Below, piece by piece: positions 1 through 10,427 of a stretch of 64,000 bases of DNA. Every line of letters starts with the position of its first letter. The stretch's first letter is position 1. The stretch is from Streptomyces sp. NBC_01717 (GTDB lineage: Bacteria; Actinomycetota; Actinomycetes; Streptomycetales; Streptomycetaceae). The notes beneath the pieces were generated by a model. It was not told the DNA's origin, searched no databases, and saw nothing but the letters and a program-made list of their open reading frames with translations. Location of the stretch: the NCBI RefSeq assembly GCF_036248255.1, contig NZ_CP109178.1:6572001-6636000 (forward strand), given 5' to 3'. Position numbers and translations under genes: made by a program.

Positions 1-183
1 ATGCCCCGCCTCGCTCTCTACGCCCTCGCCGTCTGCGTCCTGGCCGTCGGTGCGGCCGTGATCTCCTTCGTCCAGGGCACCTGGCTCGGGATCATCTGGG
101 TGCTGCTGGCCGGACTCTCCTCCAACATGGCGTGGTACTACCTGCGCAAGCACCGCGCGGAGACCGCCGCCGGACACCTCTAA
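1..183 (+). CDS. small membrane protein, possibly 5'-truncated by window edge
   Basis: A 60-residue protein with two hydrophobic stretches (about residues 5-25 and 30-48) followed by a short basic tail (YYLRKHRAE), so it is probably a two-pass or hairpin inner-membrane protein. I recognise no family. The first ATG is the first base of the window, so the true start and any ribosome binding site cannot be seen, and the methionine could be internal. It ends at TAA and converges with the site-2 protease gene, the stop codons overlapping by a few bases. Confidence 0.55.
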   Translation: MPRLALYALAVCVLAVGAAVISFVQGTWLGIIWVLLAGLSSNMAWYYLRKHRAETAAGHL

Positions 184-974
184 CCGGCGACGCAGGACGG
201 ATTCGACTGCTGCCAGAACTGGTAGGCGTCGAAGCCGCAGTACGTGTCGAACTCGCTGACGCCCAGCGACTGCAACAGGCCGTGGATCGCATCGAAGAAG
301 ACGGTGTTCACCTCGGGGATCCACAACAGCCCGAACACCGCGAACAGGCCGAACACGGCGAACGGCTCGACCTGGCGGCGGATCCGGTGCGACAGCCATG
401 GCTCGATCACCCCGTACCCGTCCAGCCCCGGGACCGGTAGGAAGTTCAGGATCGACGCGGTGACCTGGAGCAGCGCCAGGAACGCCAGCGCGTACCGGAA
501 CCCCAACGGGACACCGTCCAGCGCGTGCAGCCAGAACGGCGCCGTGCAGACGACCGCGAACAGTACGTTCGTCAGGGGGCCAGCCGCCGAGATCAGGCTG
601 TGCTTCCAGCGGCCGCTGATCCGGCCCCGCTCGATGAAGACCGCGCCACCGGGCAGCCCGATACCGCCCAGGATCACGAACAGCACCGGCAGCACGATGC
701 TCAGCAGCGCATGGGTGTATTTGAGGGGGTTCAGCGTCAGATAGCCCTTCGCCCCGATCGAGATGTCCCCGCTGTGCAGTGCGGTGCGCGCGTGCGCGTA
801 CTCGTGCAGACAGAGCGAGACGACCCAGGCCGCCGTGACGAAGAGGAAGATCGCAAGCCCCGGCGGCTCGGCGAAGTCCGTCCACACCGCCCAGCCGGAG
901 ACCGCCATGACGGCGGCGATCCCGAGGAAGATGGGACTGATCCGCCGGTCGCTGCGGGCAACTGCGGTGGTCAT
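180..974 (-). CDS. site-2 protease family membrane metalloprotease
   Basis: 264-residue polytopic membrane protein with the zinc motif HEYAH (HExxH) in an early membrane segment and a later LPVPGLDG segment, matching the NPxPxLDG motif that supplies the third zinc ligand in S2P/M50 proteases. Family members cut membrane-anchored anti-sigma factors or other substrates inside the membrane; the substrate here is unknown. The ATG at 974 (MTTAVARSDR) was chosen because an upstream extension to 1193 is Arg/Ser-rich, has no membrane character and runs into the promoter region of the divergent SARP gene. Confidence 0.85.
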   Translation of the reverse strand: MTTAVARSDRRISPIFLGIAAVMAVSGWAVWTDFAEPPGLAIFLFVTAAWVVSLCLHEYAHARTALHSGDISIGAKGYLTLNPLKYTHALLSIVLPVLFVILGGIGLPGGAVFIERGRISGRWKHSLISAAGPLTNVLFAVVCTAPFWLHALDGVPLGFRYALAFLALLQVTASILNFLPVPGLDGYGVIEPWLSHRIRRQVEPFAVFGLFAVFGLLWIPEVNTVFFDAIHGLLQSLGVSEFDTYCGFDAYQFWQQSNPSCVAG

Positions 975-1206
975 CAGCGGACTCCAAGTGGCTCGGCGGC
1001 AGAAGGTGGAGCGCGTCACGGGCAGGACGAGTCCCGACCGTACAGGCGACACGGCGGAAACGACTCGCATCCGGGTGGTGGTTCCGGACAGGGTGGATAC
1101 ATGACGAGCGATACCGGAAAACCGTTGGGCGACGACGAGGGCCGGAACAGACCGCTGCTGCCGGGCGTCTGTCCGATTCCCGATTCCGGTCACGGAGAAT
1201 AGGGGC

Positions 1207-4200
1207 GTGCGCTACAGCATCCTCGGCACCACGCAGGCACTCCACGACGACGGCACGACCGTCGCCATCGGTGGGGCGCGGCTGCGCGCCCTGCTGACCG
1301 TTCTCGCGCTGAGCCCCGGCCGTGTGGTCCCGGCCGCGGTGCTCGTCGACGAGGTGTGGGACGGCGAGCCGCCCGCCGACGCGGTGGGTGCCCTGCAGGC
1401 GCTCGTCGGCCGGCTCCGGCGGGTTCTCGGCCATGAGGCCATCGCCTCCGCCGAGAGCGGCTACCGGCTTGCCGCCGATCCCGACGCGGTCGACCTGCAC
1501 CGCTTCGACCGGCTCACGGGGGAGGGGGTGCGGGCCCTGGACGCGGGCGATCCGGCCGAGGCCGTCACCGTCCTCGACGATGCGCTCGCCCTGTGGCGGG
1601 GCCCGGTCCTCGCCGATCTGCCCGACCGCGGCGCCGTCGCCGCCCGCTGGACGGCCCGCCGACTGGACGCCCGGCGCACCCGGCTCGCCGCGGCGCTGGC
1701 GCTGGGCCGCGCCGACGAGGTCCTGCCGGAACTGGTCGCGCTCTGCGCCGACCACCCGATAGACGAACCGCTCCAGGCGCTGCGCCTGCGGGCGCTGCGG
1801 GACGCCGGACGTACGGCGCAGGCATTGGCGGCGTACGAGGAGGTACGCACCGTACTCGCCGACCGCCTCGGCACGGACCCGGGCCCCGAACTGCGGTCTC
1901 TGCACGCGGAGTTGCTTCGCCAGGAACCGGCGCGGGCGCCGTCGAACCGAGCGGCCGGACAAGGCCGGGCGCCCGCGCCGGGCCGCACGTCCGGGCTCGA
2001 TCGGACGCCCGGACTGCGTCCGGCCGCCGCGCCGCACCACGCGCCTGCGCCGAACCGGTCGCCGCTGGCGGACCCGACTGCCGTGCCGAACCGTGCCCCC
2101 TGGCCGGCCCGTACCCCCGCGCCCGCCGCTGCCCCCGCCCACGACGGCCCCCCCGCCCCGTACGCACCCGCCGCCCACCACGGCAACCTGCGCGCCAGGC
2201 TCACCAGCTTTGTCGGGCGCGAGGCCGATATCGAGGCGCTTCGGGACGACCTCGCGCAGGCCCGGCTCGTCACCCTTCTCGGGCCCGGGGGCGCGGGCAA
2301 GACCCGGCTCTCCCAGGAGGCCGCCGAGTCCGCCGGGCTCTCCTGGCCGGACGGCGTCTGGCTTGCCGAGCTCGCCCCTGTGGACGACCCCGAGGCCGTG
2401 CCCGAAGCGGTACTGACCGCGCTCGGCGCGCGCGAGACCGTGCTGCGCGGCGCCGGCGCCGAGGAGCTGCGGGCCGCCGAGCGGGGCGCCGGCGATCCGC
2501 TCGTCCGGCTCACCGAGCACTGCTCCCGGCGCCGGATGCTGCTCCTCCTCGACAACTGCGAGCACGTCATCGCGGCCGCCGCGGCGCTCGCCGACCATCT
2601 GCTCGTCCACTGCCCGGACCTCACCGTCCTGGCGACCAGCCGTGAACCCCTCGGCGTACCGGGCGAGTTCGTCCGCCCCGTCGACCCGCTGCCCGACCCG
2701 ATGGCGCTGCGCCTGCTCGCCGACCGCGGTGCCGCCGCGAAGCCGGGCTTCCGGATCGACACGGACGACGAGACCGCGGCGGCCGCCGCCGAGATCTGCC
2801 GCCGGCTCGACGGGCTGCCGCTCGCCATCGAACTCGCCGCCGCCCGGCTGCGGATGCTCAGCCCGCGCCAGATCGCGGACCGGCTCGACGACCGGTTCCG
2901 CCTGCTGACCAGCGGCAGCCGTACCGTTCTGCCGCGCCAGCAGACCCTGCGTGCCGTTGTCGACTGGTCCTGGGACCTCCTCGACGCTCCCGAACGCGCC
3001 GTCCTGCGCCGCCTGTCCGTCTTCGCGGGTGGCTGCACGCTGGCCGCGGCCGAGGCGGTCTGCGCCGACCGGCCGCAGGACGCGCGCGAGGTCGCCGGGG
3101 TGCTCGGCTCGCTCGTCGACAAGTCCCTCGTCGTCGCCGCGCCCGCCGACGGCGGTGAAATGCGCTACCGGCTGCTGGAGACCGTCGGCGAGTACGCCGC
3201 CGAGCGGCTCGACGAGTCCGGGGAGCGGGCCAACGTCGAGCAGCGCCACCTGGTGTACTTCCGGGAGCTGGCCCGTACCACCGACCCCCTGCTGCGCGGC
3301 GCCGGGCAGCGGGCCGCCATCGACCTCCTTCAGCGGGAGTACGAGAATCTGCGCACCGCCCTGCGCCACGCCGTCGCCGCCCGCGACGAGCAGGAGGTGG
3401 TCTGCCTGGTGCTCTCGCTCGCCTGGTACTGGCAGATGCGCGATCTGCGCGCCGACGCCCTGCACTGGGCCGACGCGGCCGCCGCGCTGGGCCCGGACCC
3501 CTTCGCCCCGCCGGCCCGGCCCGCCCCCTCGATCCGGGAACGCTGCACCGACGCGCCGCCGCCGATGGGTCCGGAGCTGCTCCAGGAGGCGCGGCGCGGG
3601 ATCGCACTGATCCAACTGGTCAGCATGGACCATGCGTTGGACGAGTGGACCAGCGAGAAGAGCATGGAGCGGCTGCGCGTCATCGCCTCTACCTACCGGG
3701 CGGGCCAGCCGCAGACCTGCCGTGCCCCGGCGTCGCTCTGGTTCTTCGCGGTCATGCTCACCGGGGGTGTCGAGGACCTGCGCGAACTGCTGAACGAGAC
3801 GGTCCGTGCCTCCCGAGAGCTGGGCTACGAGTGGGAGCTCGCCGCAGCGCTCCAGATGCGCGCCAATGTGCTGGCCAACCGCCCCGACTGGTCCGGCGAG
3901 GCCCGCGTGGACGCCGACGAGAGCCTGAAGATCTTCAGTCGGCTCGGTGACGACTGGGGCGCCGCCGAGTCGCTCTCCTCCCGCGGGGAGGCCAACGAGC
4001 GGCGGGGCGATTACACCCGCGCGGCCGACGACTACCAGGCCGCCATCGGCTACGCCGAGCGGCTCGGTGCCCAGTCCCAGGTGGCGGTGCTCCGTACCCG
4101 GTACGCCTCCGTGCTCGCCGAACTGGGCCGCAGCGCTGAGGGCGAGGCGATCCTGCGCGAGGTGCTCGCCGAGGGGCGGGCGGCGGGACACGAGGCGATG

Positions 4201-4719
4201 CCCTTCGCGCGTCTCTTCCTCGCCATGCTTCTGGGCAGCGCCGGCCGCCTCGCCGAGGCGCGCGAACAGTACGCCCTGCTGCGCGAGGAGTTCAGATCCG
4301 AGACCCTGGCGATCTTCGAAGGGTTCGTGCTGGGCGGGGAGGCCTGGCTGGACAACCAGGAGGGGCTGTACGCCGACGCCCTGGCCCGGAGCCTGCAGGG
4401 GCTGGAGCGGTCCGGGGACCCACTGTCGCAGATGGTGGCGCCCCAGATGTCCGTCATCAACCTCGTCACCCTCGCGCGGGCCCTGGCCGGGCTCGGCGGC
4501 GAGCGCCGGGCGGCCCTCGCTGCCCGGCTGCTGGGCGCGGGCAGTGGTCTGCTGCCGAACGGCCACGTGCCGACGACGATAGAGCGGAGGAACTACGCCG
4601 AGGCGGAGGCGGCGGCCCGCGCCGTTCTCGGCGACGCCGGTTACGAGGCCGCGTACGCCGAAGGCGATGGCCTCGCACTGGATGAGGCCATCGCCTTGAC
4701 GGAGGCGTTCCGGGAATGA
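1207..4719 (+). CDS. AfsR/SARP family transcriptional regulator with NB-ARC ATPase and TPR domains
   Basis: 1170 residues starting at GTG. Residues 1-95 form the OmpR-like winged helix of SARPs, about 96-235 the bacterial transcriptional activation domain (BTAD), followed by an unusually long Pro/Ala/Arg-rich linker (about 240-330). The STAND/NB-ARC ATPase begins at TSFVGRE and has a Walker A GPGGAGKT near residue 360 and LLLLDNCEH as Walker B. The remainder is helical repeats. AfsR-type proteins integrate signals and activate secondary-metabolite or exporter promoters by binding direct repeats spaced about 11 bp. The gene converges with a DrrAB-type exporter whose promoter carries such repeats (6618-6706), a plausible target; this link is inferred. 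Confidence 0.9.
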   Translation: MRYSILGTTQALHDDGTTVAIGGARLRALLTVLALSPGRVVPAAVLVDEVWDGEPPADAVGALQALVGRLRRVLGHEAIASAESGYRLAADPDAVDLHRFDRLTGEGVRALDAGDPAEAVTVLDDALALWRGPVLADLPDRGAVAARWTARRLDARRTRLAAALALGRADEVLPELVALCADHPIDEPLQALRLRALRDAGRTAQALAAYEEVRTVLADRLGTDPGPELRSLHAELLRQEPARAPSNRAAGQGRAPAPGRTSGLDRTPGLRPAAAPHHAPAPNRSPLADPTAVPNRAPWPARTPAPAAAPAHDGPPAPYAPAAHHGNLRARLTSFVGREADIEALRDDLAQARLVTLLGPGGAGKTRLSQEAAESAGLSWPDGVWLAELAPVDDPEAVPEAVLTALGARETVLRGAGAEELRAAERGAGDPLVRLTEHCSRRRMLLLLDNCEHVIAAAAALADHLLVHCPDLTVLATSREPLGVPGEFVRPVDPLPDPMALRLLADRGAAAKPGFRIDTDDETAAAAAEICRRLDGLPLAIELAAARLRMLSPRQIADRLDDRFRLLTSGSRTVLPRQQTLRAVVDWSWDLLDAPERAVLRRLSVFAGGCTLAAAEAVCADRPQDAREVAGVLGSLVDKSLVVAAPADGGEMRYRLLETVGEYAAERLDESGERANVEQRHLVYFRELARTTDPLLRGAGQRAAIDLLQREYENLRTALRHAVAARDEQEVVCLVLSLAWYWQMRDLRADALHWADAAAALGPDPFAPPARPAPSIRERCTDAPPPMGPELLQEARRGIALIQLVSMDHALDEWTSEKSMERLRVIASTYRAGQPQTCRAPASLWFFAVMLTGGVEDLRELLNETVRASRELGYEWELAAALQMRANVLANRPDWSGEARVDADESLKIFSRLGDDWGAAESLSSRGEANERRGDYTRAADDYQAAIGYAERLGAQSQVAVLRTRYASVLAELGRSAEGEAILREVLAEGRAAGHEAMPFARLFLAMLLGSAGRLAEAREQYALLREEFRSETLAIFEGFVLGGEAWLDNQEGLYADALARSLQGLERSGDPLSQMVAPQMSVINLVTLARALAGLGGERRAALAARLLGAGSGLLPNGHVPTTIERRNYAEAEAAARAVLGDAGYEAAYAEGDGLALDEAIALTEAFRE

Positions 4720-4732
4720 ACCGGAGCGGCCG

Positions 4733-5580
4733 TCAGGTCTTCTTGCGGAACTTGGAGACCGCGAGCGGCGCCGTCACCAGGGTGATGGCCGCGGCCCAGC
4801 CGAGCGTCAGCCACACCGAGTGCGCCACCGGACCGCCGAGCATCAGCCCACGCGCCGCGTCCGCGAGATTGGACAGCGGGTTGTAGTCCGTGAACGACCG
4901 GAGCCAGCCGGGCATCGTCGTCGGCGGCGCGAAGATCGAGGAACCGAACTGCAGGGGCATCATCACCAGGAACCCCATTCCCTGAACTGCCTGGGGCGTC
5001 TTCAGGGACAGCCCCAGCAGCATGAAGATCCACATGATGGCGACGCCGAACGCCGCCGAGAGACCGACGGCCGCGAGCAGACCGAACACCGAGGTCTTGA
5101 GCTGCATGCCGATCAGGAAGCCCATGCCCAGCAGGATCACCGTGGCGACCATCATCCGGCCGAGCTCGACCACGATCTTCGCGATGAGGACCGAGGAACG
5201 GGCGATCGGCATCGTCCGGAACCGGTCCATGACGCCCTTGCGGAAGTCGTCATTGACACCGGTGCCGACCGCCATGGCGATGTTCATGCCCATCATCGCC
5301 ATCAGCCCGGGGATCACGTAGTTGATGTACGTCTGCCGGTCCCCGCCCAGGCTCGCGCCGACGGAGCCGCCGAAGACGTACACGAACAGCAGCGTGAAGA
5401 CGACCGGCATCAGGAGCGCGTCGAACATCGACTCCGGGTCCTGCTTGATCTGGAGCAGATTGCGCCGCACCAGCGCGCCGATGTGCCGCAGATTGCTGCG
5501 CAGCCCGATCCGGCCCTCGTCGTGGAGGACCTTCGCCGGGGCGGAGCCGGTCGGAGCGTCGGGGGTCAGAGTCGCCGTGC

Positions 5581-5584
<4 letters not shown>
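4733..5584 (-). CDS. ABC-2 type transporter permease (DrrB-like)
   Basis: 283-residue membrane subunit with six predicted membrane segments after an N-terminal cytoplasmic arm. It contains the ABC-2 signature region of daunorubicin-resistance-type permeases (SIFAPPTTMPGWLRSFTDYN, then NPLSNLADAARGL). Its start codon overlaps the end of the upstream ATPase gene by 4 nt (ATGA), so the two are translationally coupled as a two-component exporter. The substrate is unknown; DrrAB relatives export hydrophobic antibiotics. It ends 14 nt from the convergent SARP gene. Confidence 0.9.
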
Positions 5585-6597
<1,013 letters not shown>

Positions 6598-6617
6598 GCC
6601 CACCATGGGAACATCCG

Positions 6618-6706
6618 CCACCGACAGTCCACCGACATTCTGCCGACAGGGGGCCCGCGGTCGCACCTGCAGGCCACCGATAGGCGCCGACAGCCCGCCG
6701 ATGGGG
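6618..6706 (-). promoter_or_regulatory. arrays of about 11-bp direct repeats upstream of the DrrAB exporter (candidate SARP sites)
   Basis: On the + strand CCGACA recurs at 6621, 6632 and 6643, exactly 11 nt apart (minus-strand reading TGTCGG). A second set of CCGA cores at 6677, 6687 and 6698 has 10- and 11-nt spacing and partly overlaps the panB terminator. The first set ends about 20 nt before the exporter start, where SARP repeats usually sit, next to a weak -10-like GATGTT. A SARP gene lies two genes away. Binding is inferred. Confidence 0.5.
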
Positions 6707-6724
6707 GAAGTCGGCGGGCTGTCG
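6688..6724 (-). terminator. strong hairpin downstream of panB
   Basis: Perfect 14-bp inverted repeat (CGACAGCCCGCCGA with TCGGCGGGCTGTCG) around a 9-nt loop, about 40 nt beyond the panB stop. No U-tract follows, as is usual for Streptomyces terminators. Confidence 0.7.
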
Positions 6725-6765
6725 TGGTGCGGGCAGTGGTCAGTGATCCCCGGAGGGGACGGGCC

Positions 6766-7650
6766 CTAGTGGAAGGTGTGTTCCGGCGCCGGGAACGTGC
6801 CGCCGACGACCTCGTCCGCGAACTCCTTCGCCGCGTCGCCGAGGACCTTGCGCATGTTCGCGTACTGCTTGGTGAAGCGCGGCACCTTGCCGCCGGTCAG
6901 CCCGACCATGTCGGTGTAGACCAGCACCTGGGCGTCGGTGTCCGGACCGGCGCCGATGCCGACGGTCGGGATCTGCAGACTGCGGGTGATCTCGGCGGCC
7001 ACCTCGGCCGGTACGAGCTCCAGGACGACGGCGAACGCCCCCGCGTCCTGTGCCGCCTTGGCGTCCCGGATCAGTCGGTGCGCCGCCTCGTCGCTGCGGC
7101 CCTGCACCCGGTAGCCCATGGTGTTCACGGACTGCGGGGTCAGCCCGAGGTGCGACATGACCGGGATGCCGGCCGACACCAGCAGGTCGGTCTGCGCGAG
7201 CGAACGCTCGCCGCCCTCCAGCTTCACCGCACCCACGCCGGCCTCCTTGACCAGCCGGGTGGCGTTGCGCAGGGCCTGGACGGGCCCTTCCTGGTACGCC
7301 CCGAAGGGCAGGTCGCCGACGATGAGGGCGCGCTTGGTGCCCCGTACGACCGCGGCGGAGAGGATGGCGATCTCGTCCATCGTGACGGGCACGGTGGTCT
7401 CGTAGCCGAGATGACAGTTGCCCATGGAGTCGCCGACGAGCATGACCGGGATGCCGGCCTCGTCGAAGACGGATGCGGTCATCGCGTCGTAGGCGGTCAG
7501 CATGGGCCACTTCTCGCCACGCTCGGTGGCGGCGGCGATGTCATGGACGGTGATGCGGCGGGTGCTCTTGCCTCCGTACAGCGCCTTGCTGCTGTCGGTG
7601 GGGGCCCCTGCGGGGGTTGCGGGCTGGTTCTGCGCAGCCTGAAGCGTCAT
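6766..7650 (-). CDS. panB: 3-methyl-2-oxobutanoate hydroxymethyltransferase
   Basis: 294 residues. Transfers a hydroxymethyl group from 5,10-methylene-tetrahydrofolate to 2-oxoisovalerate to make ketopantoate, the first committed step of pantothenate synthesis, in the cytoplasm. Family hallmarks are MLTAYDAMTASVFDEAGIP, VGDSMGNCHLGYETT, the KLEGG motif, MSHLGLTPQSVN and the AEITRSLQIPTVGIGAG block. ATG 7650 (MTLQAAQ) was chosen because AAGGAG lies 9 nt upstream; an in-frame ATG at 7671 is less well placed. It is monocistronic, ends in a strong hairpin, and is divergent from the DHA2 exporter. Confidence 0.95.
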   Translation of the reverse strand: MTLQAAQNQPATPAGAPTDSSKALYGGKSTRRITVHDIAAATERGEKWPMLTAYDAMTASVFDEAGIPVMLVGDSMGNCHLGYETTVPVTMDEIAILSAAVVRGTKRALIVGDLPFGAYQEGPVQALRNATRLVKEAGVGAVKLEGGERSLAQTDLLVSAGIPVMSHLGLTPQSVNTMGYRVQGRSDEAAHRLIRDAKAAQDAGAFAVVLELVPAEVAAEITRSLQIPTVGIGAGPDTDAQVLVYTDMVGLTGGKVPRFTKQYANMRKVLGDAAKEFADEVVGGTFPAPEHTFH

Positions 7651-7763
7651 TGCCAACGGCTCCTTCGTCATCTCGAGGCGCCCTGACGGCGTCCCCGGAC
7701 CGGTTCCATGGTGGCATCCCGGGCCGTCCTCGGGAAGTGGGCCCTCTCGGCAAAGACTTTCCA

Positions 7764-7782
7764 ATACGAGACGGTCTCGTAT
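7764..7782. promoter_or_regulatory. palindromic operator in front of the DHA2 exporter (candidate TetR site)
   Basis: Perfect 9-bp arms ATACGAGAC and GTCTCGTAT around one central G. A -10-like TAGGCT at 7794-7799 follows and the exporter ATG is at 7807, so the palindrome covers the -35 region and the transcript is probably leaderless. The arrangement fits repression by the TetR protein encoded just behind the exporter at 9569. Confidence 0.75.
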
Positions 7783-7806
7783 CGAAAAAGGGCTAGGCTC
7801 CCTGTC

Positions 7807-9447
7807 ATGTCGATACCGTCCGGCCCTCCCGCGGCCGCGTCCCAAGTTCCCGAAGCGATCCACCGTCGCCGCTGGGCGATCCTCGTCGTTCTGATGTTCA
7901 GCCTGCTCATCGTGGTGCTGGACAACTCGATCCTGAACGTCGCGGTCAAGACCATCGCATCCCCGGCGCCCACCGGGCTCGGAGCCACCCAGAGCGAGCT
8001 GGAGTGGGCGATCAACTCCTACACGCTCGTCTTCGCCGGACTGCTCTTCACCGCCGGTCTCCTCGGCGACCGCATCGGACGCAAGAAGGTCCTGCTCTTC
8101 GGCATCCTGCTGTTCGGTATCGGCTCGGCCCTCGCCGCGATGTCCGGCTCGCCCGGCGAACTCATCACCTGGCGCGCCGTGATGGGCTTCGGCGCCGCGT
8201 TCGTGATGCCCGCCACCCTCGCCATCCTGATGAACGTCTTCGAGCGCGACGAGCAGCCCAAGGCGATCGGCATCTGGGCGGGCAGCGTCGGCCTGGCCAT
8301 CGCCATCGGCCCGATCACCGGCGGACTGCTGCTCGAACACTTCTGGTGGGGCTCGATCTTCCTGGTCAACGTGCCCGTGGTGATCGTCGCGCTGATCGCG
8401 ATGGTGGTGCTGGTGCCGGACTCCAGGGATCCGAAGCCGGGCCGGATCGACCCCCTCGGTGTCGTACTCTCCATCGTCGGCCTGGTCCTGCTGGTGTTCG
8501 GCATCATCCGCGGCGGCGAACTCGCCGACTTCGCCGACCCCGTCGTGCTTCTGTCGATCATCGGCGGCCTGGTCGTCCTGGCCGGCTTCGTCTGGCACGA
8601 GAAGCGCAGCAGTCACCCGGCCATCGATGTCTCGTACTTCAGGAACGGGGCGTTCTCCGCCGCTGTCGCCGCCGTGGCGCTGGTCTTCTTCGCGCTGATG
8701 GGGGTGACCTTCTTCTCCGCCTTCTACCTGCAGAGTGTGCGCGGCTACACCGCCCTGCAGTCCGGGCTGCTGATCGTGCCGCTGGCCGCCGCGCAGATGA
8801 TCTTCGCGCCGCGCGCCCGGCTGGTCGTCCAGCGGTTCGGCGCCCGTGCGGTGTGTACGGCCGGGATGCTGCTGGTCGCGGCCGGACTGCTGGCCTTCAC
8901 ACTGTTCGACGCCGATACGCCCGTCTGGGTGCTGTGCGTGGTCTTCTTCGTCCAGGGCACCGGCATGGCGCACGTCATGCCGCCCGTCACCGTCGCCGTG
9001 ATGCAGGCGCTGCCGCGCGAGAAGGCCGGCTCCGGCTCGGCCATCAACAACACCTTCCGGCAGGTCGGCGGGGCGCTCGGGATCGCCGTCCTGGGCTCGG
9101 TGCTGTCCACCGTCTACCGCGGTGACATCGAGGGCCACCTCGGTACGCTGCCGGCCCCGGCCAGGGACGCGGCGGGGGAGTCGATCGAAGCGACGCTCGG
9201 CATCGCCGACAAGCTCGGCCCGGCGGGCCGCCCGCTGGTCGCCGCGGCGAACGACGCGTTCCTCGGCGCCATGCACGTCACCGCCGTCGGTTCGGCCTCC
9301 GTCGCGCTGATCGGCGCGCTGGTGGTCGGCCTGTTCCTGCCGGGCAGGCCGCCCGCCGCCGAGCAGCCGTCCGGCGAGGGCGAGGGCGAGGGTGAGCGCA
9401 CTGTGCCCGCGGGCGGACCGATGACGACCACGGCCGCCGACAGCTGA
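7807..9447 (+). CDS. DHA2 family MFS drug transporter (EmrB/QacA type)
   Basis: 546 residues, about 14 membrane segments. Motif A of the family is seen as [13 protein letters not shown] and the TM1 region [11 protein letters not shown] is typical of proton-driven multidrug exporters. The C-terminal tail is hydrophilic and Glu/Gly-rich. ATG 7807 was chosen because it starts directly before the first hydrophobic region and right behind a -10-like hexamer; upstream in-frame ATGs would run through the operator. It is followed 122 nt later by a TetR gene in the same direction, a usual efflux-pump/repressor pair. Substrate unknown. Confidence 0.9.
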   Translation: MSIPSGPPAAASQVPEAIHRRRWAILVVLMFSLLIVVLDNSILNVAVKTIASPAPTGLGATQSELEWAINSYTLVFAGLLFTAGLLGDRIGRKKVLLFGILLFGIGSALAAMSGSPGELITWRAVMGFGAAFVMPATLAILMNVFERDEQPKAIGIWAGSVGLAIAIGPITGGLLLEHFWWGSIFLVNVPVVIVALIAMVVLVPDSRDPKPGRIDPLGVVLSIVGLVLLVFGIIRGGELADFADPVVLLSIIGGLVVLAGFVWHEKRSSHPAIDVSYFRNGAFSAAVAAVALVFFALMGVTFFSAFYLQSVRGYTALQSGLLIVPLAAAQMIFAPRARLVVQRFGARAVCTAGMLLVAAGLLAFTLFDADTPVWVLCVVFFVQGTGMAHVMPPVTVAVMQALPREKAGSGSAINNTFRQVGGALGIAVLGSVLSTVYRGDIEGHLGTLPAPARDAAGESIEATLGIADKLGPAGRPLVAAANDAFLGAMHVTAVGSASVALIGALVVGLFLPGRPPAAEQPSGEGEGEGERTVPAGGPMTTTAADS

Positions 9448-9568
9448 GAACGGCCGCCCCGGGCACCCAGGACACTCCCGGGTGCCCGGCGCGTCGAGCG
9501 GGACACCGCCCGCGTCGGCGAGAATCGGGGTGGGGGAGGCGGACGGGTGCGGCGAGAGGTGGAACCAC

Positions 9569-10237
9569 GTGCAGATGCAGGACGAGGAGCTGGAGCCGCG
9601 GCGCGGCCGACCGCGCAGCGTGGCTGCCGAACGGGCCATCCTGGACGCCGTCGTCGAACTGCTGGAGGCCGGTGAACCGCTGGCCGGCCTGTCCATCGAG
9701 CGCATCGCCCGGACCGCGAAGGTCGGCAAGGCCACCATCTACCGGCGCTGGAGCGGCAAGGAAGAGCTCTTCGTCGACGTACTGCGCGACATCGAACCCC
9801 CGGAACCGACCGTCTCCGGCACCGCCGGGCTCACCGATCTGCGGCTGATGCTGGAGTCGCTGCGCAGACGCGGACTCGCCCAGCGCTCCTCGGTCTTCCT
9901 GCACAACGTCTTCGTGCAGATGAAGAGCCACCCCAAGCTGTGGACCGAGTACCACTCCACGGTGATCGAACCCCGCCGCGTCGCGATGCGGGCCGCCGTA
10001 CAGCGGGCGGTCGACGCGGGGGAGCTCCGGGCGGACCTGGACGTGGAGCTGATGGACGATCTGTTCGTCGGCCCCATGCTGGTACGGACCATTCACCGGC
10101 CCGATGCGCCACTGCCGGAGGATCTCGCCGACCGCATCATCGGGGCTCTGGTGGAGGGCCTTGCGCCACGGCCCGCCGTTGTCCCCGAACCCGCACGGGC
10201 CCCCGCCACATCCGGTAAAAGCGCAGGCCACGGCTGA
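9569..10237 (+). CDS. TetR/AcrR family transcriptional regulator
   Basis: 222 residues with a standard TetR N-terminal helix-turn-helix (RIARTAKVGKATIYRRW, about residues 35-53) and a C-terminal ligand domain containing the RRGLAQRSSVFLHNVF region. GTG 9569 preceded by GAGAGG is preferred; ATG 9575 is an alternative. It lies directly behind the DHA2 exporter and is the best candidate to bind the palindrome at 7764-7782. Confidence 0.88.
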   Translation: MQMQDEELEPRRGRPRSVAAERAILDAVVELLEAGEPLAGLSIERIARTAKVGKATIYRRWSGKEELFVDVLRDIEPPEPTVSGTAGLTDLRLMLESLRRRGLAQRSSVFLHNVFVQMKSHPKLWTEYHSTVIEPRRVAMRAAVQRAVDAGELRADLDVELMDDLFVGPMLVRTIHRPDAPLPEDLADRIIGALVEGLAPRPAVVPEPARAPATSGKSAGHG

Positions 10238-10427
10238 CTCGCCCGGATCCGTCCGAGTGTGCGCGTTCTGTCACAAGGCCCCGCAGAGCCCTTCCGGCCG
10301 GAACCCGCCGGTCCACGTCCTTCGTCCTCGTGGCAGTACAGCCGTCGTCGACGGCAGGAAAGACATCGCTCATCCCCTAGGGTCAGGGGCGCGGCGATGT
10401 GCACGGCAAGGCAGTGAGGACAGCGCG

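Noticed and set aside
6766..9738. panB as a 990-residue fusion protein
   Set aside because: The extra 5' part is only the antisense of the DHA2 exporter; panB has its own ribosome binding site and ATG at 7650.
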